Counted from the first letter of the stretch, positions 9,298 to 19,242 are shown. The stretch: 64,000 nt of DNA from Ignatzschineria sp. RMDPL8A (GCF_029815055.1 NZ_JAPPWA010000002.1:930001-994000), one strand, 5' to 3'. A program made the numbers and translations. Notes: generated by a model from the sequence alone, not told the origin.

Positions 9298-11676
9298 ATG
9301 AAAATATCAGTTTCTTGGTTAAAAGAGTGGGTTGCCACCCTTCCAGATCAATTAGCCGATCGCCTCACAATGGCGGGGTTAGAAGTCGAAGCGGAAGAGC
9401 TGGCTGCGCCCGAATTTACTCAAGTGGTGGTGGGTGAAGTTAAAACCGTTGAGCCGCATCCTGACGCAGACCGTCTCCGTGTGACGACGGTCGATGTGGG
9501 CGAAGATGAGCTTCTTCAAATTGTGTGCGGTGCGCCAAACGTAGCGGTTGGAATGAAAGTACCAACGGCAGTTGTGGGAGCCGTGCTTCCGGGCGGCTTT
9601 AAAATTAAAGCGGCAAAACTTCGTGGCGTTCCATCAAATGGGATGCTCTGCTCATCAAAAGAGCTAGGCGTTGACGAAGATGGTTCAGGTTTAATGGCGC
9701 TTGATCCTGCGGTAAAAGTCGGCACTTGCTTTAGAGAATTGTATGATTTAGACGATCGTATTGTGGATGTGGATTTAACGCCCAACCGCGGTGATTGCCT
9801 CAGCATTTTAGGGATCGCGCGCGATGTTGCAGCGATCTCAGCACAGTCCATCATTCAAAAAGAGATTACGCCGGTAGAGGTATCATTTGATGAGGTGAAA
9901 AATATCACTGTTGAGAATGACAATGATTGCCCGCGCTACATTGGTCGAATCGTCCGCGATCTTAATCCAAATGCAGAAACGCCGCTTTGGATGAGTGAGC
10001 GTCTACGTCGTTGTGGCATTCGTCCGCACGGAATTTTAGTCGATGTAACGAACTACGTTCTTTTAGAGCTTGGTCAACCGCTTCACGCCTTTGATGTTAA
10101 TAAGCTTGAAGGGGATATCACTGTTCGTCGTGCGAAAGCTGGGGAAACCTTAACGCTGATCAATGATGATAAAGCCGAACTTAAAGACGATACCTTAGTG
10201 ATTGCCGATGAGAAAAAAGTTGTGGCGATTGCCGGAATTATGGGCGGTAAAAACAGCGAATGCGGTGATGAGACAACGGATGTATTCTTAGAATCAGCGT
10301 GGTTTAATCCCGTGACCATCGCAGGACGTGCGCGTAACTACGGTCTTCATACCGATGCATCGCACCGTTTTGAGCGTGGCGTTGATTTTGCCTTAGCGGA
10401 AAAAGCCCTTGAACGTGCCACTGCGCTTTTAGTGGAATTTGCCGGCGGTAAAGCGGGTAAAATTAGCCGTTTTGAAGCGATCGATGCGCTGCCTAAACGC
10501 AATCCGATCAAGGTGCGTTTTGCGCGCGTTGAAAAAATCATTGGTAAAGCGTTCTCAAAAGAAGAGATTGTTACTTATTTAGAGCGAATTGGCGATCTGT
10601 CTGAGGTGGCCGATGACTATCTTATTTTTACGGCACCAAGCTATCGCTTTGATATCGAAATTGAAGAAGACCTCATTGAAGAGATCGCGCGTTTAAGCGG
10701 TTATAACGATGTGCCGGTCTGTTTTGATATGCAATCGAAAATCTCGATGCGCCGTGTGCCTGAAAATGAAGTGCCGTTAAAAGATTTTAAAAATATTTTA
10801 GTGGCGCGCGATTATCATGAAGTGATTGCGATGAGTTTCGTAAGCCCGAAATGGCAAGAAATTTTAGCGCCGGGCAGTACGCCGATTGCACTTAAAAACC
10901 CGATCTCAAGTGATCTATCGGTGATGCGTACTACGCTTCTTCCGGGGGTTTTAGGAGCGATGGAGCATAACTTAAAACGTCAACATACCCGTCTACGTTT
11001 CTTTGAATCGGGCTTAACCTATAACGGCACGCTTGAAAATGTGGAGCAAGAGCTTCATTTAGCTGGCGCGATCTGTGGGGAAGCCTTTGAGAAACAGTGG
11101 GGCGAGCCTGCGCGTAAACTGGATTTCTTCGATCTTAAAGGCGATGTTGAAGCGCTGTTAAATCGTACAGGGGTTCAGGATTTTCGTTTTGAAGCCTCTG
11201 AAAACAGCATCTTACACCCCGGTCAATCTGCACAAATCTTGACAAATGCAGGAACCGTTGTAGGATATTTGGGTAAACTTCATCCAACAGTCTCAAAAGC
11301 ACTCGATTTAAATACCGATGTTTTTGTTTTTGAGCTAAACTTTAACGCACTTAAAGTGTCTGCAACACCAACCTTTAGTGAGTTGTCGAAATTCCCAAGT
11401 TCACGTCGTGACTTAGCGTTAGTGGTTCCCAATAACGTGTCGCACGCAAATCTTGTGGATTCAATGATGCAGAGCGGTCAGCCACTTCTTCGTTCGGTCA
11501 ACTTGTTTGACCATTACCAAGGGGCTGAAAAAGGGGAAGTCAATGAGACGAGAAATGTGGCATATAGCCTAGTATTTCAAAATCTTAAAGAAAATCTCAA
11601 AGATTCAGAAATCGATACTATAATTGAATCGATCTTGAATGATTTAGGAAAATTAGACGTTCAATTGCGTCAATAG
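9298..11676 (+). CDS. pheT: Phenylalanyl-tRNA synthetase beta subunit
   Basis: This 792-residue subunit carries the OB-fold tRNA-binding domain (about 39-150, including PHPDADRLRVTTVDVG), the B3/B4 editing domain, the B5 domain and the C-terminal ferredoxin-like anticodon-binding domain that begins near FSELSKFPSSRRDLALVV. Length matches E. coli (795). It lies 52 nt after pheS and 37 nt before ihfA in the usual operon. Confidence 0.98.
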   Translation: MKISVSWLKEWVATLPDQLADRLTMAGLEVEAEELAAPEFTQVVVGEVKTVEPHPDADRLRVTTVDVGEDELLQIVCGAPNVAVGMKVPTAVVGAVLPGGFKIKAAKLRGVPSNGMLCSSKELGVDEDGSGLMALDPAVKVGTCFRELYDLDDRIVDVDLTPNRGDCLSILGIARDVAAISAQSIIQKEITPVEVSFDEVKNITVENDNDCPRYIGRIVRDLNPNAETPLWMSERLRRCGIRPHGILVDVTNYVLLELGQPLHAFDVNKLEGDITVRRAKAGETLTLINDDKAELKDDTLVIADEKKVVAIAGIMGGKNSECGDETTDVFLESAWFNPVTIAGRARNYGLHTDASHRFERGVDFALAEKALERATALLVEFAGGKAGKISRFEAIDALPKRNPIKVRFARVEKIIGKAFSKEEIVTYLERIGDLSEVADDYLIFTAPSYRFDIEIEEDLIEEIARLSGYNDVPVCFDMQSKISMRRVPENEVPLKDFKNILVARDYHEVIAMSFVSPKWQEILAPGSTPIALKNPISSDLSVMRTTLLPGVLGAMEHNLKRQHTRLRFFESGLTYNGTLENVEQELHLAGAICGEAFEKQWGEPARKLDFFDLKGDVEALLNRTGVQDFRFEASENSILHPGQSAQILTNAGTVVGYLGKLHPTVSKALDLNTDVFVFELNFNALKVSATPTFSELSKFPSSRRDLALVVPNNVSHANLVDSMMQSGQPLLRSVNLFDHYQGAEKGEVNETRNVAYSLVFQNLKENLKDSEIDTIIESILNDLGKLDVQLRQ

Positions 11677-11713
11677 GTTTAATTTAATATTTGTCTATTA
11701 AAAGGATTTTATT

Positions 11714-12013
11714 ATGACAACGGTAACAAAAGCCGATTTAACTGAAAATTTATATCACAACTTTAACGCTCAACGCGAAGACGCAAAAGAGTTTGTTGAA
11801 GCATTTTTCGAAGAAATTCGTGAATCACTCGCCTCGGGTGAGCCTGTAAAATTATCAGGTTTCGGAAGCTTTGAATTACGTGATAAAGCTGAACGTCCTG
11901 GTCGTAACCCAAAAACTGGGGAAGAGATTCCAATTTCTGCACGTCGTGTAGTCACTTTCCGCGCGGGTCAAAAACTTCGTGCGAAAATGGAAGAGCTCAG
12001 CGAGCGTAAATAA
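11714..12013 (+). CDS. ihfA: Integration host factor alpha subunit
   Basis: The 99-residue DNA-bending protein has the IHF/HU fold with the beta-arm tip [13 protein letters not shown], whose proline intercalates into DNA. The KADLTENLY start and 99-residue length match E. coli IhfA. Its place after pheT is conserved. It would dimerise with an IhfB encoded elsewhere. Confidence 0.97.
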   Translation: MTTVTKADLTENLYHNFNAQREDAKEFVEAFFEEIRESLASGEPVKLSGFGSFELRDKAERPGRNPKTGEEIPISARRVVTFRAGQKLRAKMEELSERK

Positions 12014-12032
12014 GTAAGTTTTCAAAATGGTT

Positions 12033-12047
12033 TGATTGATTCAATCA
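12033..12047. repeat. 15-nt palindrome after ihfA
   Basis: TGATTGA-T-TCAATCA is perfectly self-complementary around a single central base, 20 nt past the ihfA stop. It could be a small operator or chance; no gene is visible in the following 240 bases before murJ apart from the terminator. Confidence 0.4.
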
Positions 12048-12068
12048 GCCGATAAAATGTATAACAGA

Positions 12069-12107
12069 AGCCTTGATCCGCGACGCTCGTGGGTTCAAGG
12101 CTTTTTT
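12069..12107 (+). terminator. Intrinsic terminator of the thrS-ihfA operon
   Basis: AGCCTTGA (12069-12076) pairs with TCAAGGCT (12095-12102), with further pairs inside, followed by six T. Confidence 0.9.
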
Positions 12108-12292
12108 ATGGGCACTTGAAAAAGGATTCCCAAATTGATTTTGGCAAAAATCGGCGGGCGATATCAGACTTTTGTGTGATCGATTCGGCGAAGCGGGGCG
12201 CTTTAGGATAAAATAGGGCGTTATTGTTTTATATGCCTGATTGTCGCTCGGTTGGCGTCAGGATAGATCCACGCTAAAGATATCAATTCAGT

Positions 12293-13837
12293 ATGAAAAA
12301 ATCTCTCTTTCGCTCACTCTTTACCGTGAGCGCGTTTACCTTTCTCTCTCGCATTATGGGGCTTGTGCGCGACATTGTCTTTGCGAGCTTTTTCGGCGCG
12401 TCGCTCTATATGGATGCCTTTAGTGTCGCGTTTCGGATCCCGAATCTCTTTCGCCGTTTTTTTGGGGAGGGGGCGTTTAACCAAGCCTTTGTGCCGGTCT
12501 TTAGTGAATATCGCATTAAAAAAGAGCGCGCGGAATTAAAGCTTTTTTTAGCGGAGATTAGTGGGACGCTCGGGATTGTTTTATTGCTGATTGCGGTGGT
12601 GGGCGTGCTTGCTTCTCCGCTTGTGGTGATGCTCTTTGCATCGGGCTTTATGAGCGATGCGTACGTGTTTGAGATCACCAATAATCTGCTTAAATGGATG
12701 CTCCCATATCTCTTTTTTATCTGTATGACGGCGATGTATTCAAGTACGCTCAATGCGCTCGATAAGTTTGCGGTGCCGGCAGGCGTGCCCATTTTGCTCA
12801 ATATCTGTTTAATTGGCGGAGCGTTTTTAAGCTCGCTTGCCGATGAGCCAATCTATGTGCTCGGATATGCGGTCTTTTTAGCGGGGATTGTGCAGTTACT
12901 CACGGTATTTTATGCGGTTTATCGGGAGGGTCTTATTGCTCGTCCGCGAGTGGCATTTAAATCGAAAGGCGTGCGCACGGTGATGTTTTTGATGATCCCA
13001 GCGATTATTGGTTCCTCGAGCAGTCAGATCAATATTTTGATCAATACTCAGCTCGCCTCTCGTCTGGAAACAGGGAGCATTACCTGGCTCTATTATTCTG
13101 ATCGTTTGGTTGAGTTTGCCATTGGGACTTTTGCCGTTGCGCTTGGTACGGTGGTACTTCCGCGCCTGTCACAGCTCAATGCGAAAGAGGATTATAAAAG
13201 CCTCGGGCAGACGATTGATTGGGGTTTAACCCTTGCGCTTGTGATCGGTTTACCCGCGACAATTGCGCTTGTGATTTTGGCCGAACCCCTCCTTGCGCTT
13301 CTCTTTATGCGTGGCGCTTTTACCGTTAATGATGTGATGATGGCCTCTCGCAGTTTGGTGACCTACGCGCTCAGTATTCCCGCCTTCTTTTTGATTCGAG
13401 TGTTAGCGCCGGTATTTTTCTCACGGCAAGACACGAAAACGCCGGTCAAATATAGTCTCATTGCGATCGCCACCAATATTATTTTGCAATTTATCTTGGT
13501 ACAGCATCTTCAGCATGCGGGGCTTGCGCTTTCGTCAGCCATTGCGGCGTGGGTCAATGCAGGATTACTCATGATGGGGATTGTCTCCCAAGGCATTCAC
13601 AACTTCAGTGGGCTGATGCGCTTTAGAAGTTTAGCGATTTTACCGGCGAATTTACTTTTAATTGCGGGATTAATGTGGGTCGCATCGTTCAGCGCTTTTT
13701 GGTTTGAGGCAGGATTAATGATGCGCTTTGGTGTGATGATGGGTGTGGTTGTTGTGGCGGTTGCGGGGTACTTTGCGCTCATACATCTAAGTGGCCTTAA
13801 ACTGCAAACCTTAAAAGAGCCGGATCGATTTATATAA
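12293..13837 (+). CDS. murJ: Lipid II flippase MurJ (MviN family)
   Basis: The 514-residue protein has about 14 hydrophobic segments and the MOP-superfamily N-terminus SAFTFLSRIMGLVRDIVFASFFGAS, with the FRIPNLFRRFFGEGAFNQAFVPVF block diagnostic for MurJ. It moves lipid II across the inner membrane for peptidoglycan synthesis, the step after the MurG reaction encoded at 27.6 kb. No strong ribosome site precedes the ATG. It stands alone, ending at a terminator shared with rarD. Confidence 0.96.
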   Translation: MKKSLFRSLFTVSAFTFLSRIMGLVRDIVFASFFGASLYMDAFSVAFRIPNLFRRFFGEGAFNQAFVPVFSEYRIKKERAELKLFLAEISGTLGIVLLLIAVVGVLASPLVVMLFASGFMSDAYVFEITNNLLKWMLPYLFFICMTAMYSSTLNALDKFAVPAGVPILLNICLIGGAFLSSLADEPIYVLGYAVFLAGIVQLLTVFYAVYREGLIARPRVAFKSKGVRTVMFLMIPAIIGSSSSQINILINTQLASRLETGSITWLYYSDRLVEFAIGTFAVALGTVVLPRLSQLNAKEDYKSLGQTIDWGLTLALVIGLPATIALVILAEPLLALLFMRGAFTVNDVMMASRSLVTYALSIPAFFLIRVLAPVFFSRQDTKTPVKYSLIAIATNIILQFILVQHLQHAGLALSSAIAAWVNAGLLMMGIVSQGIHNFSGLMRFRSLAILPANLLLIAGLMWVASFSAFWFEAGLMMRFGVMMGVVVVAVAGYFALIHLSGLKLQTLKEPDRFI

Positions 13838-13886
13838 TTGAATCATTACTCGATTGAGTCATTGAGATAAGATCGATCAGCACAAT

Positions 13887-13921
13887 AAAAAGCCCGCATC
13901 TTTTTTAAGAGCGGGCTTTTT
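13887..13921. terminator. Bidirectional terminator between murJ and rarD
   Basis: A perfect 11-bp stem (13887-13897 with 13911-13921) has A-tract and T-tract flanks and lies between convergent genes. Confidence 0.92.
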
Positions 13922-13938
13922 AATAAGCGGTAGATTGT

Positions 13939-14847
13939 TTATAGGGTAGCTTTTCCGCCTTTTGGGTGTTTTTTACGCCATTCGCCATAGAGAAATACCG
14001 CAATCGCCACCCACACCAGCGCAAAGCCAACAAAGCGGTTCGTCGAAAAAGTCTCTTTAAAGAGGAAAATTCCCATTAACAGTTGGAAGGTGGGCGAGAT
14101 ATATTGAAAAATTCCCACAAGTGAGAGCGGGATTCGGCGCGCGCCTTCGGAAAATAGGACAAGCGGAATGGTGGTCACCGCCCCTGAAAAGAGCAGAACC
14201 AGTAGGGGAATGGTATCGAGATTAAAGAGTTGCAGTTCGCCTTTGTTGATGACGATTGCAAGATAGACGATCGAGTAGGGCATCATAAAGAGCGTTTCCA
14301 GCGTGAGCCCGGGAATGGTTGGCAGTGACGCGACCCGTTTAATCAGTCCGTAAAACCCAAAGGATGTGGCAAGAATAATCGCAACAATTGGAATGGATTT
14401 GCCTAAAATCGCAAGCCAAAGCACGCCAAGCGTTGCAATGCCGATGGCGATATATTGCGGGCGACTGAGATACTCTTTTAAGAAAATTCGCCCGAGAAAA
14501 ATACTCACAAGGGGATTCATATAGTACCCAAGGCTCGCATCGAGCACGTGATTATTGCTGATCGCCCAGAGGTAGGTGAGCCAGTTAAAAAAGATAAAGA
14601 AGGAGGCGCCTAAAAAGGTGACGAAAATTCGCCGATTGGTGAGCCCATGGAGCACTACTTTAATCTGTCCGGTAAAGGTGACAACGCCAAGCAGAAATAG
14701 GAACGACCAGAGAACGCGCTGCGCCATAATTTGATAGGCATCCATCCCCTGTAGCGGATACCAATAGAGCGGAAAGCTTCCCCAAATGGTGTAACAGGCG
14801 ATGACGAGTAATATCCCTTTTTGATATTCAGTCGCAGGCTTTTTCAT
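13939..14847 (-). CDS. rarD: RarD-family EamA transporter
   Basis: The 302-residue protein has about ten membrane segments arranged as two EamA repeats and begins YQKGILLVIACYTIWGSFPLYWYPL, the RarD hallmark. RarD proteins belong to the drug/metabolite transporter superfamily; substrates are poorly defined. I use the ATG at 14847, which has an AGGAA site, rather than the in-frame one 60 nt upstream. It is divergent from tfpZ across 282 bases. Confidence 0.9.
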   Translation of the reverse strand: MKKPATEYQKGILLVIACYTIWGSFPLYWYPLQGMDAYQIMAQRVLWSFLFLLGVVTFTGQIKVVLHGLTNRRIFVTFLGASFFIFFNWLTYLWAISNNHVLDASLGYYMNPLVSIFLGRIFLKEYLSRPQYIAIGIATLGVLWLAILGKSIPIVAIILATSFGFYGLIKRVASLPTIPGLTLETLFMMPYSIVYLAIVINKGELQLFNLDTIPLLVLLFSGAVTTIPLVLFSEGARRIPLSLVGIFQYISPTFQLLMGIFLFKETFSTNRFVGFALVWVAIAVFLYGEWRKKHPKGGKATL

Positions 14848-15029
14848 ACGGTTCCTTTTTTGTGTGGTGTCGTAGTCTGAATGGATCGAACGATCGTCAA
14901 TGCGCACGAATGGCGCAGGTAGAATGGCTCATATTGTACGAGGATTTTTTGAGAATCACTAGCAAAACCCATAATTTTGCTTGAGCCCGATTGAATTATG
15001 ATTCCCTTAAACGGGCAATATATAGAGCT

Positions 15030-15059
15030 TTTCTATAGAAAGTCGGTTCAATATTGAAC
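15030..15059. promoter_or_regulatory. Two adjacent palindromes upstream of the tfpZ-like gene
   Basis: TTTCTATAGAAA (15030-15041, perfect 12-mer) and GTTCAATATTGAAC (15046-15059, perfect 14-mer) are separated by four bases. They sit 30 nt before a TAAAAT -10-like box at 15089-15094 and in the divergent region with rarD. They look like operator sites for dimeric regulators; no regulator gene lies next to them. Confidence 0.45.
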
Positions 15060-15129
15060 GGATGCTTATTTTTTTAGAGGGTTTAGTGTAAAATTAGACA
15101 CTTTATGACGCGATAAAGGATTAGCTAAA

Positions 15130-15885
15130 ATGAAGTTCAATTTCAAAGCATTTGGAATTCATTTCCTCTTTAGTATTCTGCTGGTTTCACTCTTTGCGCT
15201 GGTGATTTTAACGCTCTGGTATCCGAGCATTTGGTCAAAAGCACTGGGCGGGTATGATCTTTTTATTAAGATTGTGATTATCGACCTGATCGTCGGCCCA
15301 CTTTGTATGGGAATTGTTTATAAATCTCATAAAAGCCTTAAAGAGCGCATTGTCGATGCGACGACGATTTTAGCCTTTCAGCTCGCCTTTATGGGGTATG
15401 GGCTATGGGTACTCTATGAGTCGCGCCCGGTATTTATCGTGTTTGCGCAAGATCGCTATGATGTCTATGTTGCCAATGAAATTGAGCCTGAAATGCTTGG
15501 GGATCAAGCGCCGTTTGATCGCCTATCATTGACAGGGCCTGTCTATGGCGCGGTGGATTTAGCATCGATCTCAAGTGATACGCTCTTTGATTTGACAGTA
15601 TCGGGGCTTGATGTGAGTAATGTTCCTGAATATTACACCCCGATTGAAGAGTTTAAAGAGACTATTTCTGCACGAAAAGTGAGCTATCAAGAGATGGATG
15701 ACACGCTTTTAAAAAGTGCGCTAACAGCGTATATTGATAAGAATAAGTTGGATGAGAGAGCGGTCTACTGGCTCCCGGTAAAACATCGTTTTGGCTTTGT
15801 CACGGCGGTGCTTGTGGGAGATGAGTGGATTCCCCATGGTTATATCGATTTAGATTCGTATGAGACGAATCATTCAAGGGATTAA
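15130..15885 (+). CDS. TfpZ-like type IV pilin accessory protein
   Basis: The 251-residue protein has about three to four N-terminal membrane segments (roughly 8-30, 44-64, 75-97) and the family blocks HFLFSILLVSLFALVILTLWYP, DLIVGPLCMGIVYK and ESRPVFIVFAQDRYDV, followed by a soluble domain from about residue 110. TfpZ/FimB-type proteins help certain type IV pilins to be made or assembled and usually lie beside a pilin gene. Here no pilin is adjacent; instead thrC follows within 20 nt, suggesting co-transcription. An AAAGGA site precedes the ATG. Family placement is from pattern memory. Confidence 0.72.
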   Translation: MKFNFKAFGIHFLFSILLVSLFALVILTLWYPSIWSKALGGYDLFIKIVIIDLIVGPLCMGIVYKSHKSLKERIVDATTILAFQLAFMGYGLWVLYESRPVFIVFAQDRYDVYVANEIEPEMLGDQAPFDRLSLTGPVYGAVDLASISSDTLFDLTVSGLDVSNVPEYYTPIEEFKETISARKVSYQEMDDTLLKSALTAYIDKNKLDERAVYWLPVKHRFGFVTAVLVGDEWIPHGYIDLDSYETNHSRD

Positions 15886-15904
15886 TAGAGGATAAGTGAT
15901 TAGC

Positions 15905-17308
15905 ATGAAATATATCAGCACCCGTGGTGGCGCCGAGCCGAAGAGTTTTTGTGATGTTGTTTTAGAGGGATTATGCGTTGACGGCGGTTTGTCGATGCCA
16001 GAAACCATTCCAAGCATTGATGGCGAAACCTTACAGGTATGGAGCTCATTGCGCTATGCTGATTTAGCATTTGAGATTGCATCGCTCTATTGCACCGATA
16101 TTCCCGCGGATGATCTAAAAGGATTGATGGATCGTGCCTACAATAAAGAAAATTTCGGGACCGATTCCATCATCACCAATAAATCAATTGGGGGCGAGGT
16201 ACGCGTTCTTGAGATCTCAAACGGCCCAACCTTTGCCTTTAAAGATATGGCGATGCAGTTTTTGGGCGAGCTTTTCCCCTATGTTTTAGAGCGCGAGAAT
16301 AAAACCCTCAATATTTTAGGAGCAACCTCGGGCGATACGGGTTCAAGCGCGATCCATGCGATGAAAGGTAAAAATCGCATTAACGTCTTTATGTTAAGTC
16401 CTTTTGAGCGAATGAGTGCCTTCCAAACGGCGCAGATGTATTCCGTTCAAGATGAGAATATCTTCAATATCGCAGTCAAAGGCGTGTTTGATGATTGCCA
16501 AGATTTAGTTAAAGCGCTCAATAACGATGCGACCTTTAAAGCCGACAATAAACTCGGCGCGGTCAACTCCATTAACTTTGCCCGTATTTTGGCGCAAATT
16601 ATCTACTATTTCCGTGGCTATTTCATGAATGCTGAGTCGATCGGTGAGCCGGTTGATTTTGTCATTCCATCGGGGAACTTTGGCAATATTTTTGCGGGAA
16701 TTATGGCGCGTCATATGGGGCTTCCGATCCGTAAATTGATTCTAGCCACCAATGAAAATAATGTCCTCGATGAGTTTTTCAAAACGGGGATCTATAAACC
16801 GCGCGCTTCAAAAGAGGTGCATCTCACCTCAAGTCCCTCGATGGATATCGCGAAAGCAAGTAACTTTGAGCGCTTTATCTATCTGATTGCGGGTGCCGAA
16901 AAAACGAAAGCGCTTTGGGACGCCATTGACGAGCAAGGCTATTTTGATTTGACCGAAGATGCGCTTTGGGCAGATCGCACTGCTTGGAATATTGAGTCGG
17001 GTGAGAGCGATCATGAGAACCGTTTAGAGACGATTCGCCGTATCTATAAAGATTCAGGTGAGCTCATTGATCCGCATACGGCCGATGGGGTCTATGTGGG
17101 CGCGCAATATTTAGATGGCACGACCCAAGTCTGTCTTGAGACAGCTAAACCAATAAAGTTTTATGAAACGATTAAAACGGCGATTCCCAACGCGCCCTTT
17201 GATCTTTCATTAGTTGAGGCAATTGAGTCGCTACCTCAACGCTTCAAAGTGCTCGATAACAGCATTGAAGATCTAAAAGCATATATGACGACTGAGTTAA
17301 CGAAGTAA
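15905..17308 (+). CDS. thrC: Threonine synthase
   Basis: ThrC converts O-phosphohomoserine to threonine with PLP. The PLP lysine is in GPTFAFKDMAMQFLG, and GATSGDTGSSAIHAMKG and SGNFGNIFAG bind substrate and cofactor phosphate. I start at ATG 15905 (MKYISTRGG, the usual family N-terminus, 467 residues); a GTG at 15896 lies closer to the AGAGGA site (15887-15892) and would add three residues. It is followed 14 nt later by serA, so threonine and serine synthesis genes share a transcript. Confidence 0.97.
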   Translation: MKYISTRGGAEPKSFCDVVLEGLCVDGGLSMPETIPSIDGETLQVWSSLRYADLAFEIASLYCTDIPADDLKGLMDRAYNKENFGTDSIITNKSIGGEVRVLEISNGPTFAFKDMAMQFLGELFPYVLERENKTLNILGATSGDTGSSAIHAMKGKNRINVFMLSPFERMSAFQTAQMYSVQDENIFNIAVKGVFDDCQDLVKALNNDATFKADNKLGAVNSINFARILAQIIYYFRGYFMNAESIGEPVDFVIPSGNFGNIFAGIMARHMGLPIRKLILATNENNVLDEFFKTGIYKPRASKEVHLTSSPSMDIAKASNFERFIYLIAGAEKTKALWDAIDEQGYFDLTEDALWADRTAWNIESGESDHENRLETIRRIYKDSGELIDPHTADGVYVGAQYLDGTTQVCLETAKPIKFYETIKTAIPNAPFDLSLVEAIESLPQRFKVLDNSIEDLKAYMTTELTK

Positions 17309-17322
17309 GGATTAGAGTTACA

Positions 17323-18558
17323 ATGAAAAAAACATCATTCCCTAAGAGCGAAATTAAGGTTGTATTATTAGAAGGTGTGCATCAAGAAGCGGTAAAATAT
17401 TTTGAAAAAGAGGGCTACTCGAACATCGAATATCACCCGAAAGCGCTTGAAGGCGCAGAGCTTCTCGAAGCGATCAAAGACGCGCACATTCTAGGGATTC
17501 GCTCGCGTACTCAGTTAACGGAAGAGGTGCTTGCACACGCTGAGAAATTGATGGCGGTGGGCTGTTTCTGTATTGGAACCAACCAAGTGAATTTAGTGGA
17601 AGCGGAGCGCCGTGCGATTCCGGTATTTAACGCGCCGTACTCCAACACTCGCTCGGTGGCTGAACTTGTGATCGCTGAGATGATCATGCTCAAACGTGGT
17701 ATTCCTTACAAAAACTACATGTGTCATGAAGGCGGCTGGATGAAATCAGCGAAAGACTCCTTCGAGGTGCGCGGTAAAACCTTGGGTATCATCGGGTACG
17801 GTCACATCGGTACGCAGGTGGGGATCTTAGCGGAAAGCTTCGGTATGCATGTAATCTATTACGATATCGAATCGAAATTAGCGCTCGGAAATGCTCAACC
17901 TGCGAGCTCATTAAATCGCCTTCTTGAAGAGTCGGATATTGTGACGCTTCACGTTCCTGAAGATGCGACCACGAAAAACTTAATGAGCCGTGAACGCCTT
18001 GCGTTTATGAAGCAGAGCTCGGTCTTAATTAACGCATCGCGTGGAACGGTCGTTGACCTTGATGCGCTTGCGGAATTTATCGAAAAAGGGCATATCTCAG
18101 GGGCGGCGATCGACGTATTCCCCGTTGAGCCAAAATCCAATAACGATGAATTTATCTCACCGCTACGTAAATTACAAAACGTAATTTTAACCCCGCACAT
18201 TGGGGGATCAACGGTTGAAGCGCAGAAAAATATCGGGATTGAAGTGGCCTCGAAACTCGTGCTCTATTCAGATAATGGATCAACGCTTTCAGCGGTGAAC
18301 TTCCCCGAAGTATCGCTTCCAAAACAGCCAGGCAGCAATCGTATTTTACACGTGCATAAAAACCGCCCAGGCATTTTGCATGAGGTGAATCAGCATGTTT
18401 CAAAACTTGATTTAAATATCAATGCGCAATACCTCCAAACTTCCGCTGAGATGGGGTATGTCGTACTTGATGTATCAGGCTGTGAAGATGCGGCGCTCAA
18501 GCTCTATGAAGCGATGAAAGAGATCGATGGTACACTTAAGTGCCGAATTTTATACTAG
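17323..18558 (+). CDS. serA: D-3-phosphoglycerate dehydrogenase
   Basis: The 411-residue enzyme performs the first step of serine synthesis. The NAD-binding Rossmann motif GKTLGIIGYGHIGTQVG and the catalytic segments SRGTVVDLDAL and HIGGSTVEAQ are clear. The C-terminal ACT domain (about 335-411, RILHVHKNRPGILHEVN) is the serine feedback site in the E. coli-type enzyme, whose length is 410. Confidence 0.98.
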   Translation: MKKTSFPKSEIKVVLLEGVHQEAVKYFEKEGYSNIEYHPKALEGAELLEAIKDAHILGIRSRTQLTEEVLAHAEKLMAVGCFCIGTNQVNLVEAERRAIPVFNAPYSNTRSVAELVIAEMIMLKRGIPYKNYMCHEGGWMKSAKDSFEVRGKTLGIIGYGHIGTQVGILAESFGMHVIYYDIESKLALGNAQPASSLNRLLEESDIVTLHVPEDATTKNLMSRERLAFMKQSSVLINASRGTVVDLDALAEFIEKGHISGAAIDVFPVEPKSNNDEFISPLRKLQNVILTPHIGGSTVEAQKNIGIEVASKLVLYSDNGSTLSAVNFPEVSLPKQPGSNRILHVHKNRPGILHEVNQHVSKLDLNINAQYLQTSAEMGYVVLDVSGCEDAALKLYEAMKEIDGTLKCRILY

Positions 18559-18578
18559 TAACATAAAGGATTGATAAG

Positions 18579-19175
18579 GTGTCACTTCAGGATCAATTAC
18601 TCAAAGCGGGTCTTATTTCAAAAGATAAGGCAAAAAAGATCGTTTCGGATAAGAAGCGTCGCAAGCACCAATCCCATCGAGATAAGTCGGTGCGGGCAGA
18701 GCTTGAGACCGAGAAGAAGAGACGTCAGGAAGAGCTAAAAGCATTTGATGAAGCGAAGCGCGCGATGGATCGTGAGAAAAATCGTGAGATTCGGGAAGAT
18801 GAGGCGCGTAAAGCGGCTCGAATTGAAGCAAGACGCCTAATCGATACTGAACGCGTCGATAATGCGAAGGATAAGCGTTCTGAGAGCTCTGAGCGCTTTA
18901 ACTTTAGCTCTGATGGGAAAAAGGTGCGTTTTGTCACTGTCACGCCTGAGCAGAGCAAAATGCTCGCGGAAGGAAAGCTTGCGATCTGCCGTAATGATCG
19001 GGATGGATATGATTTTCCCATCGTGCCGAAAAAAGTGGCGGAGCGTCTCCTTGAGATTGAAGCGATCGAAAAGGGACGCTGGGTCTATTTTCTAGCGGAT
19101 CCAACGGAAGTGAGCGAAGTAGACGATGAATGGGCGGCGTGGGATGCCTATGAGGCTAGTTTAAAAGACGAATAG
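18579..19175 (+). CDS. DUF2058 (YaiL-like) protein, unknown function
   Basis: The 198-residue protein begins MSLQDQLLKAGLISKDKAKK and has a highly charged, coiled-coil-like stretch (about 20-105) and a compact C-terminal region ending VYFLADPTEVSEVDDEWAAWDAYEAS. This matches the DUF2058 nucleoprotein/polynucleotide-associated family by memory. It starts with GTG, with AAAGGA 8 nt upstream. It is the last gene of tfpZ-thrC-serA and is closed by a terminator. Confidence 0.85.
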   Translation: MSLQDQLLKAGLISKDKAKKIVSDKKRRKHQSHRDKSVRAELETEKKRRQEELKAFDEAKRAMDREKNREIREDEARKAARIEARRLIDTERVDNAKDKRSESSERFNFSSDGKKVRFVTVTPEQSKMLAEGKLAICRNDRDGYDFPIVPKKVAERLLEIEAIEKGRWVYFLADPTEVSEVDDEWAAWDAYEASLKDE

Positions 19176-19242
19176 TCTCTACTTAGAGTCTATAAAAGCC
19201 TTCACCGCGAATCTAAGCGCTGTGACGCGTTAAATTGTTTAT

